A DNA stretch of 10,894 bases, from positions 1 through 10,894 of the forward strand of contig JANYAW010000288.1 in assembly GCA_025361105.1 (NCBI GenBank). Reading direction: 5' to 3'. Made by a program: the position numbers and the translations under genes. How positions within the stretch are numbered: position 1 is the first letter of the stretch; each line of letters begins with the position of its first letter. Below the pieces are notes generated by a model. That model was not told where the DNA came from and did not search any database. It saw only the letters and a program-made list of their open reading frames with translations. Positions 4,764-10,894 of the stretch are shown here, piece by piece. Origin of the DNA: Rhodocyclaceae bacterium (lineage in GTDB: Bacteria; Pseudomonadota; Gammaproteobacteria; Burkholderiales; Rhodocyclaceae).

Positions 4764-7118
4764 ATGAATGCCACCGTTTTTACTCGCACACCCAAGCCGC
4801 CAGCCAAGGCACTGCCCGACAAAATTGCGCTGTTAATGCATGAGGCGCGCTGGTTGCTGGTCGGCGCCTTTGGCCTTTATTTGAGCTTGGTGCTGTGGGG
4901 CTTTGATCGCGCCGATACGGGCTGGTCGCACGTCTCGGCGACTTCCGTGGTGGTCAATCCGGGTGGCCGTGCCGGCGCATGGCTGGCGGATCTGTTGCTG
5001 TATTTGTTTGGTCTTTCCGCATGGGGATTTGTCGCGCTGGCCGCGTTTCTGATTTTGTGGGGCTATCACCGCGTGACGCGTATTTTTGGTGGCGATCAAC
5101 GACCATTGATCATCGCGCTCAGCGGATTTTTAGTATGCTTCGTCGCCGCTTGTGGTTTGGAGGCGATGCGTTTTTGGAGCATCAAAGTTGCCCTACCTCT
5201 GCAACCCGGCGGCATGCTTGGTGTCGAGGTCGGCGGTTTCGTCACTCAGATGTTGGGATTTACCGGCGGCACTTTGATTTTGATTGGCGTGTTCATGGCG
5301 GGTCTAAGTTTATTCACTGGCCTGTCATGGATGCGCTTGAGCGAGGGTGTCGGCGCGCTGCTCGAAGCCTCATGGATAGGCATTGGCGTGTTGTGGGAGC
5401 GCTGGCAGGATAGACGTATCGGCAAGCAGGTTGCCGGTGCGCGTGAAGTCGCGGTCGAGTCGGTGCGGCGCAAGATTGAAGAGCATCCCGAGCCGCTGCG
5501 CATCGAGCCAGTTGAGATCGACATTCCGGCTGCGCCCAAGGCAATTGCGCGCGCCGACAAAGAACGCCAACAACCTTTGTTCTACACACCCGATGCGATT
5601 GGCGGCGCGCTACCACCGCTGCATTTGTTGGCGGTGCCGACACACAATCCCGACGACTTACCGGCCATAGAAACGCTGGAATTTACTTCGCGCCTGATCG
5701 AGCGGAAGTTGGCGGACTTCAACGTGGTGGTCAAAGTTTTATCGGCCTATCCGGGGCCGGTGGTGACACGTTACGAAATCGAACCGGCAGTCGGCATCAA
5801 GGGCAGTCAGATCGTTGGCCTCGCCAAGGATTTATCGCGCGCACTGTCTTTGGTATCGATACGCGTGGTCGAAACTGTGCCGGGCAAATCCTGCATGGCA
5901 TTGGAGTTGCCGAATCCCAAACGGCAAATCGTCCGTTTGTCCGAAATCATCGGCTCGAAGGCTTATCACGGCATGCATTCACCGCTCTCGGTCGCGCTGG
6001 GCAAAGATATCGGTGGTCAGCCCATCGTGGTCGATCTGGCCAAAATGCCGCATCTGCTGGTGGCGGGCACCACCGGTTCGGGAAAATCAGTCGGCGTGAA
6101 TGCGATGATTTTGTCGCTGGTTTATAAGTCCGAGCCACGCGATGTACGCATGATCATGGTCGATCCCAAGATGTTGGAATTGTCGATTTACGAAGGCATC
6201 CCGCATCTGCTCGCGCCGGTGGTCACTGACATGACCAAGGCGGCCAATGCGCTGAATTGGTGTGTCGGCGAAATGGAGCGGCGCTACAAACTAATGTCGA
6301 TGCTGGGCGTGCGCAACCTCGGTGGTTACAACAGCAAAATCAACGAAGCAGCCAAACTCGGCGAGACAATTCCGAATCCAATGTCGATGACCACTAGCGA
6401 TGCGCCGGGTGTGGAAAGCGACATAGTCCCCGAGCCACTCACCACCATGCCGCACATCGTTGTGGTCATCGACGAGCTGGCGGATTTGATGATGGTAGTC
6501 GGCAAGAAAGTCGAAGAGCTGATCGCGCGGCTGGCGCAAAAGGCTCGTGCCGCCGGCATACATCTGATATTGGCCACGCAGCGTCCCAGTGTGGACGTGA
6601 TTACCGGCCTGATCAAAGCCAACATTCCTACCCGCATCGCATTTCAAGTCTCAAGCAAAATCGATTCGCGCACCATCCTCGATCAGATGGGCGCAGAAGC
6701 TTTGCTGGGGCAGGGCGACATGCTCTATCTCGCCCCGGGAACCGGGTTGCCGGTGCGCGTGCACGGCGCGTTTGTTGCCGATGAAGAAGTGCACGCTGTG
6801 GTCGATCATCTCAAGAAAATCGGTCCGCCGGAATACATCGACGGAATTCTTTCCTCGTCGGGTGATGACCTGGGTGATGGCGCCGAAGGCATGTCGAATG
6901 GCGCTTCGTCAGACGCCGAGAGTGATGCCATGTATGACCAGGCGGTCGAGATTGTGTTGAAGAATCGTCGCCCATCGATTTCGCTGGTGCAAAGACATTT
7001 GCGTATCGGCTACAACCGTGCCGCCAGAATGATAGAGGCGATGGAAAAGGCCGGGCTGGTGTCGGCAGCGAATGCGACGGGTGGAAGAGAGTTGTTGGGG
7101 CCACATCGGGGCGAGTAG
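4764..7118 (+). CDS. ftsK: DNA translocase FtsK
   Basis: Septum-anchored, hexameric double-strand DNA pump that clears the chromosome terminus from the closing septum and activates XerCD dimer resolution at dif. 784 residues, normal for the shorter betaproteobacterial form. The N-terminal membrane domain has four hydrophobic spans at about residues 29-47, 72-100, 114-132 and 160-187. A short linker with IEEHPEPLRIEPVEIDIP follows. The alpha/beta motor has Walker A GTTGSGKS (435-442) and Walker B IVVVIDELADLMM (Asp570, Glu571). The winged-helix gamma domain that reads KOPS sites closes the protein (from YDQAVEIVLKNRRPSISLVQ to GRELLGP). The ATG at 4764 is chosen for the match to the usual N-terminus; its SD is weak (GGA at 4751-4753). 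A repeat copy follows nine bases after the stop. Confidence 0.97.
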   Translation: MNATVFTRTPKPPAKALPDKIALLMHEARWLLVGAFGLYLSLVLWGFDRADTGWSHVSATSVVVNPGGRAGAWLADLLLYLFGLSAWGFVALAAFLILWGYHRVTRIFGGDQRPLIIALSGFLVCFVAACGLEAMRFWSIKVALPLQPGGMLGVEVGGFVTQMLGFTGGTLILIGVFMAGLSLFTGLSWMRLSEGVGALLEASWIGIGVLWERWQDRRIGKQVAGAREVAVESVRRKIEEHPEPLRIEPVEIDIPAAPKAIARADKERQQPLFYTPDAIGGALPPLHLLAVPTHNPDDLPAIETLEFTSRLIERKLADFNVVVKVLSAYPGPVVTRYEIEPAVGIKGSQIVGLAKDLSRALSLVSIRVVETVPGKSCMALELPNPKRQIVRLSEIIGSKAYHGMHSPLSVALGKDIGGQPIVVDLAKMPHLLVAGTTGSGKSVGVNAMILSLVYKSEPRDVRMIMVDPKMLELSIYEGIPHLLAPVVTDMTKAANALNWCVGEMERRYKLMSMLGVRNLGGYNSKINEAAKLGETIPNPMSMTTSDAPGVESDIVPEPLTTMPHIVVVIDELADLMMVVGKKVEELIARLAQKARAAGIHLILATQRPSVDVITGLIKANIPTRIAFQVSSKIDSRTILDQMGAEALLGQGDMLYLAPGTGLPVRVHGAFVADEEVHAVVDHLKKIGPPEYIDGILSSSGDDLGDGAEGMSNGASSDAESDAMYDQAVEIVLKNRRPSISLVQRHLRIGYNRAARMIEAMEKAGLVSAANATGGRELLGPHRGE

Positions 7119-7127
7119 CTCAACGAT

Positions 7128-7157
7128 ATCAGTTGGTGCTGGTAATACGCCGTCACT
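7128..7157 (+). repeat. 30-bp dispersed repeat, copy 2
   Basis: The invariant core CAGTTGGTGCTG-N5-ACGCCGT is at 7130-7153. It starts nine bases after the ftsK stop in ftsK orientation and matches copy 3 at 25 of 30 positions. It shares its first half with the stem at 7131-7166. Confidence 0.8.
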
Positions 7158-7166
7158 ACACCAACT
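7131..7166. terminator. Possible bidirectional 3'-end hairpin between ftsK and the thioesterase gene
   Basis: AGTTGGTG (7131-7138) and CACCAACT (7159-7166) form a perfect 8-bp stem with a 20-base loop between the two convergent genes. The right arm reaches into the thioesterase stop codon (7166-7168). There is no T-run on either side, so it is not a textbook terminator, but its place suits a 3'-end structure for both messages. Confidence 0.35.
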
Positions 7167-7744
7167 CAGACTTGATCGAAAATAAAACAGGTAGTCGAAG
7201 CGTGCGCGTACAGCTTGCCGTCAGGACCGACCAGTTTGCCGTCGGCTGTCGCCATGCGGTTGCCTATGTGGATGACATTGCCTTCGGCGCGCACCAGCCG
7301 CACTTTTTCGGTGACCGGGCGCACATAGTTGATTTTCAGTTCGGCCGTTGTATAGGCCTTACCGGCCGGCAGCGCGCTGTGCACGGCGCAGCCCACGACT
7401 GAATCCAGCATGGTCGCAATCCAGCCCCCATGCACGCTGCCCAGCGGGTTGTAGTGCCGTAGTTGCGGGCGACCTTGGAATACGGCGCGGCCGTGCTGCA
7501 TTTCCAGCGGAATGATGTCCATTGTTTCTGAAATCGGCGGATAGGGTAGTTCGCCACTGAAGATAGCGTCGAAAACCTCCAATCCGGTTTTCCCCAACAC
7601 CTGCTCGGGCCGTGCCACACCGGGGCGGGACAGGCGAGCCCGCACTGCGGCTTCTTGTTCCTGCCACTGCGCCAGCGTATTCGCCATAACGTCTTGTGTC
7701 GTTACCAAAGTTTTTCCTTCCAATAACAGTGATTCTGAAAACAT
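7166..7744 (-). CDS. PaaI-type hotdog-fold thioesterase
   Basis: 192 residues. Start ATG at 7744 is chosen because a strong SD, AGGAG (7757-7753), lies eight bases upstream; a longer frame starting at 7807 would cross the operator region and overlap marR, so it was rejected. The C-terminal half has the hotdog features of the PaaI/YigI group: RHYNPLGSVHGGWIATMLDS with HGG (105-107) and Asp114, then TTAELKINYVRPV and GNRMATADGKLVGPDGKLYA. The N-terminal ~65 residues are helical, also seen in related proteins. Such enzymes hydrolyse acyl-CoA, often aromatic acyl-CoA; the substrate here is unknown. It is divergent from marR-MFS with shared palindromes in the gap, so it is likely controlled by that MarR protein. 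Confidence 0.88.
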   Translation of the reverse strand: MFSESLLLEGKTLVTTQDVMANTLAQWQEQEAAVRARLSRPGVARPEQVLGKTGLEVFDAIFSGELPYPPISETMDIIPLEMQHGRAVFQGRPQLRHYNPLGSVHGGWIATMLDSVVGCAVHSALPAGKAYTTAELKINYVRPVTEKVRLVRAEGNVIHIGNRMATADGKLVGPDGKLYAHASTTCFIFDQV

Positions 7745-7763
7745 GATTATTTCTCCTAGACAC

Positions 7764-7791
7764 TTGCAATTACAATAATTGTATATACAAT
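7764..7791 (+). promoter_or_regulatory. Candidate marR promoter, possibly giving a leaderless message
   Basis: TTGCAA (7764-7769), 16-bp spacer, TACAAT (7786-7791): 4/6 and 5/6 matches to the sigma-70 boxes. The ATG of marR (7799) begins seven bases after the -10 box, where transcription would normally start. No SD is present in front of that ATG. Confidence 0.45.
7771..7791. promoter_or_regulatory. Overlapping palindromic operators (MarR type)
   Basis: Three half-sites in a row: TACAAT (7771-7776), ATTGTA (7778-7783), TACAAT (7786-7791). The first two form a perfect palindrome around one base (7771-7783). The last two form the perfect 14-bp palindrome ATTGTATATACAAT (7778-7791). They lie in the gap between the thioesterase gene and marR, and the last half-site is also the putative marR -10 box. 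This is the pattern of autoregulated MarR-family genes. Binding by the adjacent regulator is inferred. Confidence 0.65.
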
Positions 7792-7798
7792 AGTAGGC

Positions 7799-8299
7799 AT
7801 GGGTCAAGAAAAAAAATCTGCTAGCTCAAAAACCGCTGCGGTGCGAACCGATCTGCAACCGCTGGGCTGTACCAATTTCAAACTGCGCCAACTGACTCGT
7901 CGGGTCAGTCAGCACTACGACCAGACCATGGCGCCGTCGGGCTTGAAGACCACCCAATATTCACTGCTCAGCCACGTCATCCGGCTCGGGCCGGTGCGCC
8001 CCGGTGAGCTTGCACGGGCGATGGAAATGGATGCTTCGACCTTGACGCGCAACCTGCAACCGCTGGTTGCTCAGGGCTGGGTCACTATCGGCCCCGGTTC
8101 TGATGAACGTTCGCGTTGCGTCACGATTACCAACGCTGGTCGTGCCAAACGCAGTGATGCGCAACGCATCTGGAAGCAGGCACAAACGGCGCTCAATCAA
8201 CGCCTGGGCAAGGATCGCGTGCTGGCCATGCATGCGCTGCTGGAAGACTGCCTGACACTCATGAACGAAACAGCGGAGCACCAGGATGAATCAGCCTGA
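7799..8299 (+). CDS. MarR-family transcriptional regulator
   Basis: 166 residues, a dimeric winged-helix repressor by family. Residues 49-112 hold the winged helix: LKTTQYSLLSHV, then PVRPGELARAMEMDASTLTR (recognition helix), LVAQGWV and the wing GSDERSRCVTITNAG. The flanking helices that form the dimer interface are present. Cys24 stands in the first helix (GCTNFKLRQL), with Cys107 in the wing and Cys151 near the C-terminus. The stop overlaps the MFS start by 14 bp, so the two genes are translationally coupled. The ATG at 7799 has no SD; a leaderless mRNA is plausible. It probably represses itself, the MFS gene and the divergent thioesterase gene through the palindromes at 7771-7791. The ligand is unknown. 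Confidence 0.92.
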   Translation: MGQEKKSASSKTAAVRTDLQPLGCTNFKLRQLTRRVSQHYDQTMAPSGLKTTQYSLLSHVIRLGPVRPGELARAMEMDASTLTRNLQPLVAQGWVTIGPGSDERSRCVTITNAGRAKRSDAQRIWKQAQTALNQRLGKDRVLAMHALLEDCLTLMNETAEHQDESA

Positions 8300-9572
8300 G
8301 GTCAAATCACCCGCCGCACATCACTACACCACCGGCATGGTTCTGCTCGCCGCAGCAGGTACTTTTGCGTTGACCATGGGCGCGCGCCAATCCATGGGCC
8401 TGTTTCTTTTCAATCTGAATACCTCGACTGGTCTCGGAATCGCCAGCATCAGTCTGGCGTTTGCTATTGGTCAGTTATGGTGGGGGCTGGTGCAACCCTT
8501 CGCCGGCATCGTCGCCGATCGCGTCGGCGCAGGGCGAGTGATTGTCACTGGCATTCTGATGGTGTCGGCCGGCACCGTGCTGATACCGTATATGACGACC
8601 ACCCTGGGTCTGATCTTTGCCATCGGTGTGCTCGCTGCGGGTGGCGCCGGCATGGCCGGGCCTTCGGTGATGATGGCGGCGACAACACGCTTGATTCCGG
8701 CGGAGAAACGCGGCATGGCCACCGCAATCGTCAACGCCGGCGGATCCTTTGGCCAGTTCCTCTTTGCGCCTCTGGCTGCCGGCGTCACGGCACTGGCCGG
8801 TTGGGTGGTCGCCATGCAAACCCTGGGTGTACTGACCTTGTTGGCGCTACCGGCGGCCTGGATATTGCGCGGCAATTCACGCCAGCTTGCCGCCACCAGC
8901 AATGCCACTGCCGGCAGCCAAGCAGGAAACGAAACCCAAAACGAAACGACAGGCCAGGCAGTTCGTCGCGCACTGGCCGACCCAAGCTATCGCATGCTTT
9001 GCGCCGGCTTTTTTGTTTGTGGTTTTCACGTTGCCTTCATCGCGACGCATCTGCCCGGCGTGGTCGATTCTTGTGGTCTGCCACCGGCAGTGGGTGCCTG
9101 GGCGCTGGGTGTGGTTGGGCTGTTCAATATTGTCGGCAGCCTGGGTATGGGTTGGCTATTGTCATGGCGCGGCGGCCTGTGGCGCATGAAATCCCTGCTC
9201 TCGCTAGTGTATGCGGCGCGCGGGATTGCGGTGGTGATTTTCCTGCTGTCACCGAAAACCGAGGCAGTATTTTTGATATTTGCTTCCGTGATCGGTCTCA
9301 CCTATCTCTCCACCGTTCCGCCGACCGCCGGTCTGGTGGCCAAATTTTTCGGGCCGGCCAATATGGCGACGCTGTTCGGTGTGGTCATGCTGGCGCATCA
9401 ACTCGGCGCCTTTCTCGGCGCCTATCTAGGCGGCAAGGCTTTTGAGTGGACGGGTAGTTACAACTGGATGTGGTACGCCGACATCATGCTGGCGGTAGGC
9501 GCGGCACTGATACATTTGCCGATACGTGAAGCCCTGCCGCAAAGACTGGCTAGCGCCGCGCAGCTAGGATGA
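8286..9572 (+). CDS. MFS transporter, 12-TM type
   Basis: 428 residues, typical length for a major facilitator. Hydrophobic segments in two six-helix halves are separated by a polar loop at about residues 198-222 (rich in Ala, Asn, Thr, Gln). The first half shows the loop 2-3 signature GIVADRVGAGRVIV and GGAGMAGPSVMMAATTRLIP. GGSFGQFLFAPLAAGV lies in the helix 5 region. The ATG at 8286 overlaps the end of marR; GGAG at 8275-8278 is a suitable SD. Substrate cannot be told: the family covers organic anions, drugs and aromatic acids. Its link to a MarR regulator and a hotdog thioesterase suggests an organic acid or a toxic aromatic. It could be importer or exporter. Confidence 0.9.
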   Translation: MNQPEVKSPAAHHYTTGMVLLAAAGTFALTMGARQSMGLFLFNLNTSTGLGIASISLAFAIGQLWWGLVQPFAGIVADRVGAGRVIVTGILMVSAGTVLIPYMTTTLGLIFAIGVLAAGGAGMAGPSVMMAATTRLIPAEKRGMATAIVNAGGSFGQFLFAPLAAGVTALAGWVVAMQTLGVLTLLALPAAWILRGNSRQLAATSNATAGSQAGNETQNETTGQAVRRALADPSYRMLCAGFFVCGFHVAFIATHLPGVVDSCGLPPAVGAWALGVVGLFNIVGSLGMGWLLSWRGGLWRMKSLLSLVYAARGIAVVIFLLSPKTEAVFLIFASVIGLTYLSTVPPTAGLVAKFFGPANMATLFGVVMLAHQLGAFLGAYLGGKAFEWTGSYNWMWYADIMLAVGAALIHLPIREALPQRLASAAQLG

Positions 9573-9667
9573 ACTGAAATGTTTGTCCAAAGCGATTCGG
9601 TGCAAAACTGATTTTGCGGAGTCTTTGCTGACCAGTTGGTGCTGGTGACACGCCGTTAGTTCATCCT
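9566..9667. repeat. Nested inverted repeats between MFS gene and lolA
   Basis: Outer arms AGGATGAACT (9566-9575) and AGTTCATCCT (9658-9667) are a perfect 10-bp inverted repeat, the left one covering the MFS stop. Inside are GCAAAA-CTGA-TTTTGC (9602-9617) and ACCAG-TTGGTG-CTGGT (9631-9646), the latter within repeat copy 3. Together these could fold the whole gap into a branched RNA or mark a small inserted element. No T-run; terminator activity is uncertain. Confidence 0.45.
9631..9660 (+). repeat. 30-bp dispersed repeat, copy 3
   Basis: Core CAGTTGGTGCTG-N5-ACGCCGT is at 9633-9656, 23 bp before the lolA start and 58 bp after the MFS stop. It is a direct repeat of copy 2 and, with it, encloses the thioesterase-marR-MFS block. 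Confidence 0.8.
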
Positions 9668-9683
9668 CGGCGATAATGCTGCG

Positions 9684-10295
9684 ATGCGAAAATTCTTTCT
9701 GGCCGTTTGCTTGCTTCCCCTTACTGCCTTGGCTGGCGGTATTGATCAACTTCATCGTTTTCTGGCGTCGACCACCAGCGCCACAGGCGGATTTGAGCAA
9801 ATCGTCTTGAGCGCCTCGGGGAAGAAACCGAAAAAATCTTCGGGGATGTTTGCCATGCAGCGCCCCGGCAAATTCCGCTGGACTTACGAAAAGCCGTATC
9901 GGCAATTGCTGGTGAGCGACGGCGTGAAGCTGTGGAGTTTTGATCCTGAACTAAATCAGGTTGCGGTGAGCAAGCTCGGCGCGGCGTTTGGCGGCAGTCC
10001 GGCGGCGTTGTTGGCCGGACGGGACCTGGAACAAAACTTTGAGCTGGTCGATTTGCCTGCGAATGCCGCGAACAACGGCATTGACTATGTCGAGGCGAAA
10101 CCGAAAAGTGCTGATGCGAGTTTCGAACGTATGAGCCTGGGCTTTGTCGATGGCGTGCCGGTGAAGATGGAAGTGCACGACAAGTTCGGCCAAATTACCC
10201 AGATTGCATTCAGTCGATTTGATGTCAATCAAAGTTTGCCAAACACCACGTTTCAATTCGTACCGCCGAAAGGCGCTGATGTCGTCGGTGACTAG
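9684..10295 (+). CDS. lolA: Outer-membrane lipoprotein carrier protein LolA
   Basis: Periplasmic chaperone that takes lipoproteins from LolCDE at the inner membrane and hands them to LolB. 203 residues, normal length. The N-terminus MRKFFLAVCLLPLTALA is a Sec signal peptide, cleaved about residue 17. Then comes the family pattern: LHRFLASTTSATGGFEQIVL, GMFAMQRPGKFRWTYEKPY with the Arg of the hydrophobic lid, QLLVSDGVKLWSFDPELNQV, and the late KFGQITQIAFSRFDVN and FQFVPPKGADVV. No clear SD precedes the ATG at 9684. lolA is often next to ftsK in Betaproteobacteria; here three genes and a repeat separate them. Its stop overlaps that of the convergent hydrolase gene. Confidence 0.94.
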   Translation: MRKFFLAVCLLPLTALAGGIDQLHRFLASTTSATGGFEQIVLSASGKKPKKSSGMFAMQRPGKFRWTYEKPYRQLLVSDGVKLWSFDPELNQVAVSKLGAAFGGSPAALLAGRDLEQNFELVDLPANAANNGIDYVEAKPKSADASFERMSLGFVDGVPVKMEVHDKFGQITQIAFSRFDVNQSLPNTTFQFVPPKGADVVGD

Positions 10296-10894
10296 ATTTC
10301 GACCAACCAACGTTTGAGTTGCTCGCAGATTGCTGCGCTGCTGAGTAATTCCATGTGGTTGGTTTCACGGGCAATCCATCGTCGCGATGCGGGGATTTTT
10401 AGCTGACGATTCGGCGTCGCATGTTGCCCCAGCGCGCTATCAACTTGCACCAGTCCGTCGCCACCTGTGCCGTCCTCACCCAGCGTTGCGGCGATGGCGT
10501 AACAGGCGATCGCGCTTGGCAATGGCAATATTGCATCGGGTGATTTACTGCGGGCGAAGCGATCCTTGCCGTTCCAATCTTCGTCGATCACCGATCCAAA
10601 ACGCAGGTCGGTGATACCGGCGCTGCGGATTTTGCCGAGTCGTGAAAACGCTGCCGTGTAGGGGCTGAAACCGAGTACGCGGTCAAGCCGATTGCCGCCG
10701 CGTTCGACTGGCGAGCCATGATGCGGCGTACCCAAAAAGAATACTTTCTTTAGACGCTGCGGCCATCTGTGGCGCGCCTCGCTGCCATAGTGACAGGCGC
10801 TGCGCGAGACCAAGCCGCCCATGCTGTGGCCAAGCAAGACAATTTGTTCGACCGGCACCGGCCAGATTTCTACCAGCACTTCAAGTAACTCGGC
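10292..10894 (-). CDS. Alpha/beta-hydrolase (lipase/PGAP1-like), 5'-truncated by window edge
   Basis: The frame is open to the last base and 201 codons are visible. The GTG at 10879 is not the start, because the preceding residues AELLE continue a helix leading into the nucleophile elbow. Catalytic elements: GHSMGG (10831-10814) with the nucleophilic Ser; GTGGDGLVQVDSALG with a likely acidic residue; and ETNHMELL with the likely catalytic His. FFLGTPHHGSPVERGGN is typical of lipase-like and PGAP1-like esterases of bacteria. The missing N-terminal part would hold the oxyanion-hole segment and possibly a signal peptide. Substrate is unknown; an esterase or lipase acting on lipids or short esters is likely. 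The stop codon shares CTAG (10292-10295) with lolA. Confidence 0.85.
   Translation of the reverse strand, partial: AELLEVLVEIWPVPVEQIVLLGHSMGGLVSRSACHYGSEARHRWPQRLKKVFFLGTPHHGSPVERGGNRLDRVLGFSPYTAAFSRLGKIRSAGITDLRFGSVIDEDWNGKDRFARSKSPDAILPLPSAIACYAIAATLGEDGTGGDGLVQVDSALGQHATPNRQLKIPASRRWIARETNHMELLSSAAICEQLKRWLVEI

Noticed and set aside
7745..7807. N-terminal extension of the thioesterase to 7807
   Set aside because: It would run through the palindromic operators and overlap marR; the internal ATG at 7744 has a strong SD at proper spacing.
8477..9445. 322-codon open frame on the plus strand
   Set aside because: Shadow frame inside the MFS transporter gene; Arg/Cys/His-rich low-complexity translation typical of an out-of-frame reading.
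1..10894. CRISPR array, tRNA or rRNA genes
   Set aside because: No regularly spaced repeats and no tRNA- or rRNA-like segments were seen; the three 30-bp repeats are kilobases apart and not an array.

Overview
The window looks like a betaproteobacterial chromosome, probably order Burkholderiales and perhaps Oxalobacteraceae-like. This is inferred from gene content and order (nadE-glnB; trxB divergent from ftsK, with lolA beyond) and moderately high GC; no rRNA or other taxonomic marker is present. Most of the window is housekeeping sequence, broken by two accessory blocks.

Layout: (1) 2-1857 (+): the 3' nine-tenths of glutamine-dependent NAD+ synthetase (nadE, cut by the window edge), then glnB (PII protein). 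(2) 1858-3340: an accessory stretch. It starts with a small gene graveyard on the minus strand: the C-terminal end of an MFS transporter, the C-terminal end of a TonB-dependent receptor, and the N-terminal end of an IS transposase joined to the receptor fragment. Beside the IS end lies what looks like a single integron gene cassette. It consists of one ORF of unknown function (222 aa), a perfect 12-bp inverted repeat at its two ends (the R-box arms, carrying GTT/AAC), and an attC-like site with an 8-bp L-box stem after the ORF. No integron integrase is in the window. (3) 3341-4587 (-): trxB followed by a small DUF2789 gene. (4) 4764-7118 (+): ftsK, divergent from trxB across a 176-bp region with a 16-bp palindrome. 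(5) 7166-9572: a PaaI-type thioesterase (-) divergent from a marR-MFS transporter pair (+), with overlapping palindromic operators between them. (6) 9684-10295 (+): lolA, whose stop codon overlaps that of a convergent alpha/beta-hydrolase (lipase-like, -) running off the window end.

A 30-bp dispersed repeat (invariant core CAGTTGGTGCTG-N5-ACGCCGT) occurs three times between genes: after trxB, after ftsK and before lolA. The last two are direct repeats that bracket the thioesterase-marR-MFS block. ftsK and lolA are often adjacent in Betaproteobacteria, so this block may be an insertion.

Functionally, glnB (nitrogen signalling), nadE (NAD), trxB (thiol redox), ftsK (chromosome segregation and division) and lolA (lipoprotein transport) are core genes. 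The thioesterase/MarR/MFS block looks like a small self-regulated uptake or efflux module for an unknown, possibly acyl or aromatic, compound. The most unusual part is the lone integron cassette next to an IS remnant.
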